Shown: piece by piece, positions 19,051-28,937 of the stretch
How positions within the stretch are numbered: the first letter of the stretch is position 1
Layout of the letters: each line of letters starts with the position of its first letter
Source: Polaromonas sp.
GTDB lineage: Bacteria; Pseudomonadota; Gammaproteobacteria; Burkholderiales; Burkholderiaceae_C
NCBI GenBank assembly: GCA_013823635.1
Contig: PNML01000029.1
Span: 1-33,928, forward strand
Reading direction: 5' to 3'
DNA length: 33,928 nt
Notes under the pieces: generated by a model
What the model was told of the DNA's origin: nothing
Databases searched by the model: none
The model's input: the letters and a program-made list of their open reading frames with translations, nothing else
Position numbers and translations under genes: made by a program

Positions 19051-19119
19051 TGCGCCTTCGCCCGGGGCTTGCCGGTCGGATCAACTTTTCCTGCCGGGCC
19101 TTGAACCAAGCCCAGGGCT

Positions 19120-19125
19120 TAGAAT
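19120..19125 (+). promoter_or_regulatory. Possible -10 element upstream of tatA
   Basis: TAGAAT differs from the TATAAT consensus at one base and lies 49 bases before the tatA ATG, a plausible distance. TTGAAC at 19101-19106 is only 13 bases away, short for a -35. A small hairpin (19096-19113) ends just before it. Tentative. Confidence 0.3.
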
Positions 19126-19174
19126 CCCATGCAGTTCACCCCTGGGTGTATTGCACATTTACAAGGAGCTTTCC

Positions 19175-19420
19175 ATGGGCAGTCTTTCGATTTGGCACTG
19201 GTTGATCGTGCTGTTGGTCGTGGTGTTGGTCTTTGGCACCAAAAAACTCAAGAACATCGGCTCCGACCTCGGTGGTGCCGTCAAAGGCTTCAAAGACGGC
19301 ATGAAAGAAGGCGGCGCAGCGGCTGAAGAAGCACCGGCTGCTTCGGCGCCCAAGCCACAGGTGGCCCAGTCCGCGGCGGAAAAAACCACCATCGACGTTG
19401 AAGCCAAAACCAAAAGCTGA
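19175..19420 (+). CDS. tatA: Sec-independent protein translocase subunit TatA
   Basis: TatA forms the membrane-thinning or pore component of the twin-arginine pathway that exports folded proteins. The product is 81 aa. An N-terminal transmembrane helix ([17 protein letters not shown]) is followed by the hinge [10 protein letters not shown], an amphipathic helix ([17 protein letters not shown]) and a soluble acidic/alanine-rich tail. The ATG at 19175 is backed by AAGGAG at 19163-19168. Confidence 0.96.
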   Translation: MGSLSIWHWLIVLLVVVLVFGTKKLKNIGSDLGGAVKGFKDGMKEGGAAAEEAPAASAPKPQVAQSAAEKTTIDVEAKTKS

Positions 19421-19466
19421 TGCGCACACGGTGTGACGTTGTCTGCTGCCGAGGGTGACCTGACGC

Positions 19467-19964
19467 ATGATTGATCTGGGTATTTCCAAGCTGGCGCTCA
19501 TCGGCGTGGTGGCGCTGGTGGTGATCGGGCCCGAAAAACTGCCCAAGGTGGCCCGCACCGTGGGCGCGTTGTTGGGCAAAGCACAACGCTACGTGTCCGA
19601 CGTGAAGGCCGAGGTCAGCCGCTCCATCGAGTTGGAAGAACTCAAGAAAATGAAGGAATCCATGGAAGGCGCGGCCAAAGATGTCGAGTCCTCCATGCAG
19701 ACCACGGCGGCGGATTTCGAGAAATCCTGGGCCGATGCCACGTCTGAGTACAGCTCGGCGCCGTCCTTGGGCAACAACGACGCTTTGTCGGCGCTGGGCC
19801 AGCCCTTGGTGCCCGACTACAGGCACCCCGGCAAAAAGTGGCGCGTCAAGCAGGCGGCCATGCCCCAGTGGTACAAATCGCGCAGCGGGGTGCGCACACG
19901 GGTGCAGTCCGGTGCGGCACGCGTGGCCCGCTTTCGGCCCAAATCCCGTTCCAGCGCGAGTTGA
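19467..19964 (+). CDS. tatB: Sec-independent protein translocase subunit TatB
   Basis: TatB works with TatC as the twin-arginine signal receptor. The product is 165 aa. It has the N-terminal helix [20 protein letters not shown], the [11 protein letters not shown] hinge motif and a long charged amphipathic helix with [18 protein letters not shown]. The C-terminal part (after about residue 90) is variable and ends in a basic tail. Lengths and order tatA-tatB-tatC are as usual. Confidence 0.96.
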   Translation: MIDLGISKLALIGVVALVVIGPEKLPKVARTVGALLGKAQRYVSDVKAEVSRSIELEELKKMKESMEGAAKDVESSMQTTAADFEKSWADATSEYSSAPSLGNNDALSALGQPLVPDYRHPGKKWRVKQAAMPQWYKSRSGVRTRVQSGAARVARFRPKSRSSAS

Positions 19965-19967
19965 TCC

Positions 19968-20750
19968 ATGTCTGATCCGAACACAGGAGCCCCCGACGAA
20001 ATGGCGGGCACCGAGCAGCCTTTTGTCCAGCACCTCATTGAGCTGCGCGACCGGTTGATCTACAGCATCATTGGCGTGGCCATCTGCATGGGGGCGCTGG
20101 CCATTTGGCCAGGGCCGTCGGGTCTGATTGACCTGATTGCCGTGCCCATACGCGCCCACATGCCGCCCGATGCCAAGTTGATTGCCGTGGGGGTGTTCTC
20201 GCCGTTTTTCATACCACTCAAGGTGCTGATGATGGCGGGCGTGCTGCTGGCCTTGCCCTGGCTGATGTACCAGGCCTGGGCATTTGTGGCGCCGGGCTTG
20301 TACAGCCACGAGAAGCACTTCGCGTTGCCACTCATCGTGTTTGGCAGCATCCTGGCCTACGGCGGCATTGCATTTGTCCAGTTCTTCGTGTTGGACAAAA
20401 TGTTTGGCTTCATCCAGAACTTCACCCCCGAAAGTGTGGCCGCCACGCCCGACATTGCCTCTTATGTTGAGGCCATCCTGTCGCTTTACCTGGCCTTTGG
20501 TCTGGCTTTTCAGGTGCCCATCGTGGTCATGCTGCTGGCACGCTTCAACCTGGTGACGGTGGAAAAGCTCAAGGACTTCCGGGGCTATTTTGTGGTGCTG
20601 TCGTTCGTGATTGCGGCGGTGGTCACACCCCCGGACGTCATTTCCCAACTGGCGCTGGCGGTGCCCATGTGCATCCTCTACGAGCTGGGCATTGTGGGTG
20701 CGCGCTACATGCGCAACAGTCGACCTCCGGAAGAAACCGCCGGGGACTGA
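19968..20750 (+). CDS. tatC: Sec-independent protein translocase subunit TatC
   Basis: TatC is the polytopic receptor for twin-arginine signal peptides. The product is 260 aa with six predicted membrane spans. The cytoplasmic N-terminus carries the conserved QPFVQHLIELRDRLIYSI. Family blocks include FMVPLKV-like FFIPLKVLMMAGVLLALPWL, YQAWAFVAPGLYSHEK, and FVIAAVVTPPDVISQLALAV. It begins three bases after tatB and ends 37 bases before a converging protease gene; a hairpin lies in that gap. Confidence 0.97.
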   Translation: MSDPNTGAPDEMAGTEQPFVQHLIELRDRLIYSIIGVAICMGALAIWPGPSGLIDLIAVPIRAHMPPDAKLIAVGVFSPFFIPLKVLMMAGVLLALPWLMYQAWAFVAPGLYSHEKHFALPLIVFGSILAYGGIAFVQFFVLDKMFGFIQNFTPESVAATPDIASYVEAILSLYLAFGLAFQVPIVVMLLARFNLVTVEKLKDFRGYFVVLSFVIAAVVTPPDVISQLALAVPMCILYELGIVGARYMRNSRPPEETAGD

Positions 20751-20760
20751 GTACAGGTGA

Positions 20761-20782
20761 GGGCACCGCCTGAGCGGCGCCC
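20761..20782. other. Stem-loop between converging tatC and protease genes
   Basis: GGGC-A-CCGC (20761-20769) pairs with GCGG-C-GCCC (20774-20782) around a CTGA loop: eight pairs with one mismatch. It lies in the 37-base gap between the two stop codons. No T-run follows on either strand, so if it ends transcription it does so weakly or with Rho. Confidence 0.45.
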
Positions 20783-20787
20783 CTTGG

Positions 20788-21930
<1,143 letters not shown>

Positions 21931-21974
21931 GGCAGACGGCCTCCAAGTGGCGGAGGATGGGGTGAAAACGATGG

Positions 21975-22039
21975 GGTCACCGCGTGACCGGGTGGCACAT
22001 GGCAAAACACCCGCATCAGGTGATGCCACAGTGTGCCAC
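21975..22039. repeat. Nested inverted repeats between the DMT transporter and the protease gene
   Basis: GTGGCACA (21992-21999) pairs with TGTGCCAC (22032-22039). Inside it TGGC (22000-22003) pairs with GCCA (22025-22028), and GCATC/GATGC form a small inner hairpin. A second perfect hairpin GGTCAC-CGC-GTGACC (21975-21989) sits beside it. On the minus strand these follow the DMT gene and precede the protease ATG by 45-110 bases. They could be a terminator, an operator or a leader structure. Confidence 0.5.
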
Positions 22040-22067
22040 TTCAATGTTGGTGGCGAAAAAACAGTGC

Positions 22068-22946
22068 TCAGCCCTGGGCTTTGCGCAGCTCATGGGCCGA
22101 CAACCAGCCCGCCAGCGCACCACACACGCCGATGAGGCCAATGCCAGTCCACTCCAGTGCACCGGGGATGTGGTCAAACACCAGCCAACCCGCGAGCATG
22201 GCAAAGCCGATTTGTGTGTACAGGTAGGGGCTCAGGGTGCTGGCCGGGGCACGGCCGTAGGCCAGTATGAGCAAAAAGTGCCCGACGGTGCCCATCAACC
22301 CCACCAGGCACAGCTGCAACACCGTGGCGGGATGGGTCAGTGGCGTCCACACCCAAGGCAGGGTGCAGCTCATGGCCAATGCCCCGACCCAGCCGGTGTA
22401 GAAGTGCATGGTCATGGGATCCTCCGTGCGCGCCAGGCGGCTGGTCAGGATCTGAAACGCGGCGTAGACACCCACCATCAGCAAGGGCAGCAGGGTGACC
22501 CAACCGGACAGCTCGCCACCTGGCCGGACAATGAGCAGCGCCCCCGCGAAACCGCCCCCCACGAGCAGCCAACGCAAAGCGCTGACCTTTTCACCCAGAA
22601 ACAGGGCGGCCAACAGCGTCACCGCCAACGGGGCCAGCATGACGATGGCCGTGAACTCCCCCACCGGCATCAGGCTCACGCTCCAGAAGCTCAACATGCT
22701 CACCGTCAGCAGCAGTGTGCCCCGCAGCAGCTGAAAGCGGGGGTGTTGGGTGTGGAACAGGCGGCGGCCACGGGCTGGCAGCATGACCACGGTGACCACC
22801 AGGGCCTGGAACAGGTAGCGGAACCACACGGCCACCATCACCGGGACCGTGGCACTCACCCACTTGGCGGTGGTGTCCAGCACCGCAAAACAGGCCACAG
22901 CGGCAATGACCAAGGCAATGCCCTGAAGCGTTTTCGCAGATTGCAT
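22068..22946 (-). CDS. DMT-superfamily (EamA) transporter
   Basis: An inner-membrane carrier of about 292 aa with some ten hydrophobic segments in two EamA repeats, the pattern of the drug/metabolite transporter family. It starts MQSAKTLQGIALVIAAVACF, with FAVLDTTAKWVSATVPVMVA near the N-terminus, matching a common subgroup. The second repeat has TPLTHPATVLQLCLVGLMGT and ALEWTGIGLIGVCGALAGWL. I used the ATG at 22946; residues upstream are proline/arginine-rich and unlikely to be coding. Substrate cannot be predicted. Confidence 0.87.
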   Translation of the reverse strand: MQSAKTLQGIALVIAAVACFAVLDTTAKWVSATVPVMVAVWFRYLFQALVVTVVMLPARGRRLFHTQHPRFQLLRGTLLLTVSMLSFWSVSLMPVGEFTAIVMLAPLAVTLLAALFLGEKVSALRWLLVGGGFAGALLIVRPGGELSGWVTLLPLLMVGVYAAFQILTSRLARTEDPMTMHFYTGWVGALAMSCTLPWVWTPLTHPATVLQLCLVGLMGTVGHFLLILAYGRAPASTLSPYLYTQIGFAMLAGWLVFDHIPGALEWTGIGLIGVCGALAGWLSAHELRKAQG

Positions 22947-23042
22947 GGGGTCAGGTGTCAGTGGGTAACGGGTCGGCGGTGACCGCCGTGCACCCGTTGC
23001 CGCGCTGGGCAAAGGGCCGCCCACGGGCGCAGGTGTTGACCA

Positions 23043-23903
23043 TCAGGGCGCGTGGATGCGGTCGGCCAGCCGTTCCCACACCGGGGTGAGTTGGGCGTTC
23101 AACGGTGGGAGTTCACCCAGGTCGCAGTGGCTTTCGCTCGGGCTGTGGAAGTCACTGCCGCGCGAGGCCGCCAGGTCAAATTCCAGTGCCAAGTCGGTGT
23201 AGCGGATGAATTCGGCGGGCGTGTGGCTGCCTGTCACCACCTCCACGCCTTGCCCGCCATGCGCCTTGAATTCGGAGAACAGCGCGTATTCCTCTGTGGG
23301 GGTGAAGTCGTAGCGGGCGGGATGGGCCACCACCGCCATGCCCCCCGCCTGGGTGATCCAGCGGATGGCGTCCCCCAGCTTGGCCCAGCGGTGCGGCACA
23401 AACCCTGGCTTGCCCTCGGTCAGGTACCTGCGGAACACCTCTGACGTGTCCTGGCAGACGCCGGTTTCCACCAGGAAGCGTGCAAAGTGCGTGCGGGAAA
23501 TCAACTCGGGGTTGCCGGCGTACACCAGCGCGCCCTCGAAGGCGCCCGGGATGCCCACCGCCACCAACTGTTCGGCCATGTCTTTGGCGCGTTGGTCCCG
23601 TCCTCCGCGCGTCGCCTTCAATCCTTGCACGAGTGCGGGATGGTCCGGATCGAACCCCAGGCCCACGATGTGCACGGTGGTGTGGGCAAACGTGACCGAT
23701 ATTTCGGTGCCGGTGAGGTAGGACAACCCCACCTCGCGGGCCGCCGCCAGCGCACGGTGCTGCCCACCGATTTCATCGTGGTCCGTCAAGGACCACAGAT
23801 CGACGCCGTTGGCCTTGGCCCGGCTGGCCAGCGCCTCGGGCGTGAGCGTGCCGTCCGAAACCACGGAGTGACAATGAAGGTCGGCATTCAGGGTGGTGCT
23901 CAT
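23043..23903 (-). CDS. PHP-domain phosphoesterase (3',5'-nucleoside bisphosphate phosphatase / RNase AM family)
   Basis: A metal-dependent hydrolase of 286 aa. The four PHP motifs are visible: NADLHCHSVVSDGTLTPEAL, LTDHDEIGG, TGTEISVTF, and later VVAHPARYD plus RGSDFHSP, supplying the His/Asp/Glu ligands for a trinuclear metal site. Family members from Chromobacterium and E. coli (YciV/RNase AM) remove phosphate from 3',5'-bisphosphonucleotides or trim the 5' ends of rRNA. It starts at the ATG at 23903 with no ribosome-binding site; a -10-like TAAAAT ends six bases before it. Exact substrate is inferred. Confidence 0.88.
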   Translation of the reverse strand: MSTTLNADLHCHSVVSDGTLTPEALASRAKANGVDLWSLTDHDEIGGQHRALAAAREVGLSYLTGTEISVTFAHTTVHIVGLGFDPDHPALVQGLKATRGGRDQRAKDMAEQLVAVGIPGAFEGALVYAGNPELISRTHFARFLVETGVCQDTSEVFRRYLTEGKPGFVPHRWAKLGDAIRWITQAGGMAVVAHPARYDFTPTEEYALFSEFKAHGGQGVEVVTGSHTPAEFIRYTDLALEFDLAASRGSDFHSPSESHCDLGELPPLNAQLTPVWERLADRIHAP

Positions 23904-23909
23904 CGGTCA

Positions 23910-23915
23910 ATTTTA
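23910..23915 (-). promoter_or_regulatory. Possible -10 element giving a leaderless PHP-gene transcript
   Basis: TAAAAT on the minus strand (23915-23910) ends six bases before the ATG at 23903. Transcription would begin at about the A of the ATG. No convincing -35 is seen. The rest of the 201-base gap to recJ (23904-24104) shows no gene or strong hairpin. Confidence 0.3.
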
Positions 23916-24104
23916 GGTGGTGTGTCTGGACAGGTCCTTTTACCCCCCGACGCGGCACATCGCCACCGGGGTGGGTGATTTGTCCCTGCACACTCAGGTG
24001 GCATGCAGCTTGGTCCGGCCATGCACATGGGTGGATGAGGGCGTGGGTGCTCAGGTGCCTCTGGGCGCGCAGGGTGGGCCATTGGGTGCTGTGCCTGCCG
24101 GCGC

Positions 24105-25865
24105 CTAAACCTCCGCCCCCTCCACCAGAAAGCGCACCCGGCGCTGGCCCTGCCACTCGTCGGCGTCCAGCCGGAAGGCCAGCTTCACGCGCGCGGGCAA
24201 AGGTTCGGTGTGGCTGAACCAGATGCCGTCCACCGCGTCGCCCTGGTGTTTGAGCTTGAGCTGCAGGTGCTTCTCGCCCACCAGCCGCTGGCTGACCACC
24301 TCCACCATTTCGGCAAACACCGGGGGGGCAAAGCCCTGGCCCCACACCTCTTGGTGCAGGGTGTCGACCACGTCGTGCCGTCTGAAGGCCTTGTCCAGCG
24401 GGCCGTCGGACTCCAGGCGGCGGGTCAGGGTGGCGGTGTCCAGCTGTTCGTGGGCCACTTGCTGCAGGGCGGCCTCGAACTCGTCCAGACGGTCCGCGTC
24501 GATGGTGCAACCTGCCGCCATGGCGTGGCCGCCAAAGCGCAGCAGCACGCCGGGGCAGCGCTTGGCCACCAGGTCCAGCGCGTCGCGCAAATGAAAGCCG
24601 GGAATGCTGCGGCCCGAGCCCTTGAGCTCGTTTTCCTTGCCCTCGGCCTGGCTCATGGCAAACACGAAGGTGGGGCGGTGCAGCTTGTCTTTCAGGCGCG
24701 AGGCGACGATGCCCACCACGCCTTCGTGGAAGTCGGGGTCGAACAGGCACAGCGCGGGTGGCGGTTCTTCGGAGTCGTCCAGCATCTCGTCGGCCAGTTG
24801 CAGCGCCTGCTCGCGCATGTCACCTTCGAGGGCCTTGCGCTCACGGTTGATGCCGTCCAGTGTGCGGGCCAGCTCCTGGGCGCGGGCGGGGTCGTCGGTG
24901 GTCAGGCATTCGATGCCCAGCGTCATGTCCGACAGGCGGCCCGCCGCGTTCAGGCGTGGGCCCACGGCAAAGCCGAAGTCAAAGGCCGTGGCGGTTTCCG
25001 GGCGGCGGCTGGCCACGGCAAACAGCGCGGCCAGGCCGGGGGGCAGGGCACCGGCGCGCACGCGCTTCAGGCCTTGGGCCACCAGGCGGCGGTTGTTGGC
25101 GTCGAGCTTGACCACGTCGGCCACGGTGCCCAGGGCCACCAGGGGCAGCAGCGTGTCCACCTTGGGTTGGCTTTTTGCGTCGAACACGCCGCGTTGGCGC
25201 AGCTCGGCGCGCAGGGCCAGCAGCACGTAGAACATCACGCCCACCCCGGCGATGGATTTGCTCTCAAAGCCGCAGCCCGGCTGGTTGGGGTTGACGATGG
25301 TGCAGTCGGTGGGGAGTACGGTGCGTCCATCGACCACGGCGGGCAGGTGGTGGTCGGTGACCAGCACCTGCAGGCCCAGTTCGCGGGCCATGTGCACGCC
25401 CTCCACGCTGGCAATGCCGTTGTCCACGGTCACCAGCAGCTGGGCCCCGGTGGCGGCCACGCGCTGGGCAATGCTGGGGGTCAGGCCGTAACCATCGGCC
25501 ACGCGGTCGGGCACCAGGTAGCGGATGAGCCCGGGCTGGGGGGCGCGTTGCCCGTGGGCGGCGGTGGCGGCTTCCAGCATGCGCAGGCCGCGCAGGCCCA
25601 CGGCGCAGGCGGTGGCACCGTCGCAGTCGTAGTCGGCCACGATGCACAACGGCACGCCCTGGCTGAGGGCGTCGGCCAGCAGGCGGGCGGCGGCATCGGC
25701 GTGGGCCAGGGTGGCGGGTGGCAGCAGGCGGGCCAGGCTGTCGTCGAGTTCGTCGGCGCTGGCCATGCCGCGCGCGGCGAACAGGCGGGCCAGCAGGGGG
25801 TGGACCCCCGCCTGCTCCAGCGCCCATTGCGCACGGGGTGGCACGGTTCGTTCAATGATTTTCAT
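24105..25865 (-). CDS. recJ: Single-stranded-DNA-specific exonuclease RecJ
   Basis: 5'-3' single-strand exonuclease used in recombination repair and mismatch repair. The product is about 586 aa, normal for RecJ. DHH-family motifs are DYDCDGATAC (78-87), TVDNG (147-151) and VTDHHLP (169-175); the DHHA1 part has RFGGHAMAAGCTI, and the C-terminal OB-like region includes LVGEKHLQLKLKHQGDAVDG. I used the ATG at 25865 (MKIIERTVPP); upstream in-frame sequence belongs to the preceding gene and repeat DNA. The ATG overlaps the stop of the preceding gene (25862-25865), so the pair is translationally coupled. Confidence 0.96.
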   Translation of the reverse strand: MKIIERTVPPRAQWALEQAGVHPLLARLFAARGMASADELDDSLARLLPPATLAHADAAARLLADALSQGVPLCIVADYDCDGATACAVGLRGLRMLEAATAAHGQRAPQPGLIRYLVPDRVADGYGLTPSIAQRVAATGAQLLVTVDNGIASVEGVHMARELGLQVLVTDHHLPAVVDGRTVLPTDCTIVNPNQPGCGFESKSIAGVGVMFYVLLALRAELRQRGVFDAKSQPKVDTLLPLVALGTVADVVKLDANNRRLVAQGLKRVRAGALPPGLAALFAVASRRPETATAFDFGFAVGPRLNAAGRLSDMTLGIECLTTDDPARAQELARTLDGINRERKALEGDMREQALQLADEMLDDSEEPPPALCLFDPDFHEGVVGIVASRLKDKLHRPTFVFAMSQAEGKENELKGSGRSIPGFHLRDALDLVAKRCPGVLLRFGGHAMAAGCTIDADRLDEFEAALQQVAHEQLDTATLTRRLESDGPLDKAFRRHDVVDTLHQEVWGQGFAPPVFAEMVEVVSQRLVGEKHLQLKLKHQGDAVDGIWFSHTEPLPARVKLAFRLDADEWQGQRRVRFLVEGAEV

Positions 25866-25914
25866 AGCTTCAAATCGAATACAGATAAGCGCTGGGTGGC
25901 AAAAAAGCTTAAAA
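25853..25914 (-). repeat. AT-rich repeat copy E at the junction before recJ
   Basis: Read on the minus strand from 25914 it aligns without gaps to 31277 onward (plus) at about 37 of 56 bases, sharing CAGCGCTT/AAGCGCTT and GCTAT. The copy encodes the C-terminal residues of the upstream gene and contains the ATGA in which that gene stops and recJ starts, plus the first few recJ codons. Confidence 0.6.
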
Positions 25915-26947
25915 AACGTTGTCCAACCACCTGCCACGGGCGGCGGGGCGCCCAGTTGAGGGTCAGGCTGGCGCGGTCACCACACAGGGTCAGCCGCAGG
26001 GGCAGGCCCCGCTGCGCGTGGGCCAGCCAGGCGGGCAGCACCTCGGCATCCAGTGTCTGCCAGGCCTGCTGCCAGCTGGCCCAGTCGCCTTGCAGGGCGG
26101 GCGTGCGCAGGGCGTCGGCCAGCACCAGCTCAGGGGCCTGGTGGCGGGCGTGCGTGGGGCACACGCCGCTGCCGCTGACCCAGAACGCGTTGATGGGCGG
26201 CAGGTGCTGCGCCACGCGTTCGTCGTGGGCGGGGTGGGTGTAGAACAGCATTTGCGCCTCGCTCTGCAGCCGCCGCAGGCCGGCTGCTCGTGGGCCGGTG
26301 CCCAGCCAGGGGCCGATGTGGCGGCCCACCACCCGGTCCAGCGAGGCGCTGGGCAGATCGGCAAACACCGGCCCCTGTGCCAGCCAGCGGTCGGCGGCCA
26401 CCCAGCTCAGGGCAATGCCATCTTCGGCGGCCAGGGGCTGCAGCGCCGCCATCAGGGCTTGGGAGTGGGCGTCGCTCAGGGCCAGCCGGTCGGGTGTGTG
26501 CAGCGTCACCTGGCCCGCGCCCACCTCCTGGTGGCAGGGGGTGAACCAGGCGGCGGCGGTGTCGGGGCTGGCCAGCTGAGCGTGGGCGGCCCAGGCGGCC
26601 CAGGGCAGTTGGCCGTCTGCCACGCCACCGCTGGCCGTGGCCGCATCGACCAGGCCCAGCGCCTGGGCCAGGGCCCACTCGTGCGGGGGGGTCAGGCTCA
26701 GCTCGGCATCGGTGCCGGGGGAAGCGCAAACGGTGTGCTGCCGGTGGCTGGCCAGTGCCAGCAGCCGCTGCAGGTGGGGCAGCGCCAGGGTGGGCCGCAA
26801 GGCCTGGCAGCCTTCGTCGGTGCTGGTGGCGAACGGAATGAGCAGGTGCGGCGTGGGGGAGGGCGGCTGGCCTGCCTGGGCGGGGGCGGCGCACCGGCCC
26901 AGGGCAGACGCGGTGTCGCTGCCCAGTTTTTGCGGGGTGGGGAACAT
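25862..26947 (-). CDS. Uncharacterised phosphoglycerate-mutase-like protein upstream of recJ
   Basis: A 361-aa cytoplasmic protein. I recognise it as the conserved betaproteobacterial protein often found before recJ and annotated as regulatory protein RpfE type or as phosphoglycerate-mutase-like. Conserved-looking blocks are HLLIPFATSTDEGC, EWALAQALGL, WFTPCHQEVGAGQVTLHTPD, SLDRVVGRHIGPWL, RLQSEAQMLFYTHPAHDERV and LPPINAFWVSGSGV. No signal peptide or membrane segment is seen. The real biochemical function is unknown. Its stop overlaps the recJ ATG. The last dozen residues (FFATQRLSVFDLKL) derive from an AT-rich repeat copy. It shares a 54-base divergent gap with lolC. Confidence 0.7.
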   Translation of the reverse strand: MFPTPQKLGSDTASALGRCAAPAQAGQPPSPTPHLLIPFATSTDEGCQALRPTLALPHLQRLLALASHRQHTVCASPGTDAELSLTPPHEWALAQALGLVDAATASGGVADGQLPWAAWAAHAQLASPDTAAAWFTPCHQEVGAGQVTLHTPDRLALSDAHSQALMAALQPLAAEDGIALSWVAADRWLAQGPVFADLPSASLDRVVGRHIGPWLGTGPRAAGLRRLQSEAQMLFYTHPAHDERVAQHLPPINAFWVSGSGVCPTHARHQAPELVLADALRTPALQGDWASWQQAWQTLDAEVLPAWLAHAQRGLPLRLTLCGDRASLTLNWAPRRPWQVVGQRFLSFFATQRLSVFDLKL

Positions 26948-27001
26948 GGACGGATTGTCGGGGATGCCAAAATGCCCGACCTTGCCAACCTCCAAGACCC
27001 C
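26948..27001. promoter_or_regulatory. Short divergent start region between the recJ-linked gene and lolC
   Basis: Only 54 bases separate the two divergent ATGs, so both promoters must lie here or reach into the coding sequences. On the minus strand GACAAT (26959-26954) ends six bases before the ATG at 26947. On the plus strand CAAAAT (26968-26973) is a possible -10 for lolC. Neither has a clear -35. Confidence 0.3.
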
Positions 27002-28252
27002 ATGAACCTTCCCTATGAATTGAGCCTGGGCTGGCGCTACACCCGCGCGGGCCGTGCCACCCGGCGCAACGGCTTCATTTCGTTCATCTCGGGCGTGTCC
27101 ATGCTGGGCATTGCCTTGGGGGTGGCCGCGCTCATCATTGTGCTGAGCGTGATGAACGGTTTCCAGAAAGAGGTGCGCGACCGCATGCTGGGCGTGCTGG
27201 CGCACATCGAGGTGTTTGCCCCCGGCGGTGCGGCCTTGCCCGACGTGGCGCTGACCCTGAAGGAGGCGAAGGCCCACCCGCAGGTGGTGGGGGCTGCCCC
27301 GTTCATTGCCGCCCAGGGCCTGCTGGCGCGGGGTGAGGACATGAAGGGTGCGCTGGTGCGCGGGGTGGACCCGGCGCTGGAGGGCGAGGTGACCGACCTG
27401 TTTGCCGAGTCCCCCGTGCTGAACCGGCTGGTGCCGGGGCAGTTCGGCATCGTGCTGGGGCTGGACCTGGCGCGCAACCTGGGCGTCATCGAGGGCGACT
27501 CGGTCACCCTCATCGCGCCCAGCGGCCAGGTGACGCCGGCCGGGGTGGTGCCCCGCCTGAAGCAGATGACGGTGGTGGGCACCTTCAATTCAGGCCACTA
27601 CGAGTACGACGCGGGCCTGGCGCTGCTGCACCAGGACGACGCGGCGCGCATCTTCCGCCTGGAAGGCCCCACCGGCATCCGCCTCAAGCTCAAGGACCTG
27701 CACCAGGCGCGCGAGGTGGCGCAGCAGCTGGTGGGCACGCTCAGCGGCGACCTGTTTGTGCGCGACTGGACGCGCCAGAACCGCACCTGGTTTGCCGCCG
27801 TGCAGCTGGAAAAACGCATGATGTTCATCATCCTCACGCTCATCGTGGCGGTGGCCGCGTTCAACCTGGTGTCCACCCTGGTGATGACCGTGACCGACAA
27901 GCGGGCCGACATCGCCATCCTGCGCACGCTGGGGGCCAGCCCGCGCAGCATCATGGGCATTTTTGTGGTGCAAGGGGCCATGGTGGGGGTCATTGGTACC
28001 TTCAGCGGCCTGGCGCTGGGGCTGCTGGTGGCGTTCAACATCGATGTCATCGTGCCCGCACTGGAGCAGGCGCTGGGCGCCAGCTTTTTGCCGCGTGATG
28101 TGTACCTCATCAGCCGCATGCCCAGCGACCCGCAGCAGGCCGACATCGTGCCCATTGCGGTCATTTCTTTGGTGTTGGCCTTTGTGGCCACGCTCTACCC
28201 GAGCTGGCGCGCCAGCCGCGTGAACCCCGCCGAGGCGCTGCGCTATGAGTGA
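27002..28252 (+). CDS. lolC: Lipoprotein-releasing ABC transporter membrane subunit (LolC/LolE/LolF type)
   Basis: Membrane subunit that extracts outer-membrane lipoproteins from the inner membrane and passes them to LolA. The product is 416 aa with four membrane spans: one near the N-terminus ([20 protein letters not shown]) and three near the C-terminus, separated by a large periplasmic domain. The stretch [20 protein letters not shown] fits the Hook region that contacts LolA in E. coli LolC. The end has [20 protein letters not shown] and [18 protein letters not shown]. It overlaps lolD by eight bases. No second LolC/E-like gene follows, so a homodimeric LolF-type transporter is possible. 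Confidence 0.93.
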   Translation: MNLPYELSLGWRYTRAGRATRRNGFISFISGVSMLGIALGVAALIIVLSVMNGFQKEVRDRMLGVLAHIEVFAPGGAALPDVALTLKEAKAHPQVVGAAPFIAAQGLLARGEDMKGALVRGVDPALEGEVTDLFAESPVLNRLVPGQFGIVLGLDLARNLGVIEGDSVTLIAPSGQVTPAGVVPRLKQMTVVGTFNSGHYEYDAGLALLHQDDAARIFRLEGPTGIRLKLKDLHQAREVAQQLVGTLSGDLFVRDWTRQNRTWFAAVQLEKRMMFIILTLIVAVAAFNLVSTLVMTVTDKRADIAILRTLGASPRSIMGIFVVQGAMVGVIGTFSGLALGLLVAFNIDVIVPALEQALGASFLPRDVYLISRMPSDPQQADIVPIAVISLVLAFVATLYPSWRASRVNPAEALRYE

Positions 28253-28937
28253 GCAAAAAATTGTGCTGCAAGCCACGGCCCTCACCAAACGCTTTGTCGA
28301 AGGCCGGCTGGATGTGACCGTGCTGCAAGGCGTGGACCTGGCGGTGCGCGCGGGCGACACCCTGGCCATCGTCGGCGCGTCGGGCTCGGGCAAAAGCACC
28401 TTGCTGCACCTGCTGGGCGGGCTGGATGCGCCCACCAGCGGCAGCGTGCAACTCATGGGCCAACCGCTGGCGGGCTTGAGCGCGGCGCAGCAAGGCGTGC
28501 TGCGCAACCACCATTTGGGCTTTGTGTACCAGTTTCACCACCTGCTGCCCGAGTTCAGCGCGCAGGACAACGTGGCCATGCCGCTGTGGATTCGCCGCAC
28601 CGACCGCGCCGAAGCCGCCGCCACGGCCGCCGCCATGCTCGCCCGGGTGGGCCTGGCCGAGCGCCTGCACCACCGCCCGGCCGAGCTCTCGGGCGGCGAG
28701 CGCCAGCGCGTGGCCATGGCCCGCGCCCTGGTCACGCAGCCCGCCTGCGTGCTGGCCGACGAGCCCACCGGCAACCTCGACCGCAGCACCGCCGACGGCG
28801 TGTTTGAACTCATGCTGCAGCTGGCGCGCGACCAGGGCACGGCCTTTGTGGTGGTGACGCACGACGAGGCGCTGGCCCGGCGCTGCAGCCGCCAGGCCCG
28901 GTTGGTGCGTGGCGTGCTGGCCGAAGAAACTTGTTGA
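28245..28937 (+). CDS. lolD: Lipoprotein-releasing ABC transporter ATP-binding protein LolD
   Basis: Cytoplasmic ATPase that powers lipoprotein release by LolC/E. The product is 230 aa. Motifs are Walker [17 protein letters not shown], the Lol-type stretch [20 protein letters not shown] (includes the Q-loop), signature [15 protein letters not shown] and Walker [12 protein letters not shown], then [10 protein letters not shown] with the switch His. HLLPEF is characteristic of LolD. It starts inside the end of lolC, indicating coupled translation. Confidence 0.96.
   Translation: MSEQKIVLQATALTKRFVEGRLDVTVLQGVDLAVRAGDTLAIVGASGSGKSTLLHLLGGLDAPTSGSVQLMGQPLAGLSAAQQGVLRNHHLGFVYQFHHLLPEFSAQDNVAMPLWIRRTDRAEAAATAAAMLARVGLAERLHHRPAELSGGERQRVAMARALVTQPACVLADEPTGNLDRSTADGVFELMLQLARDQGTAFVVVTHDEALARRCSRQARLVRGVLAEETC

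Noticed and set aside
24210-26243. Very long plus-strand open frame opposite recJ and its neighbour (about 677 codons)
   Set aside because: It mirrors recJ codons on the other strand, is rich in Gly/Gln/His/Val, and recJ has clear DHH motifs in the real frame.
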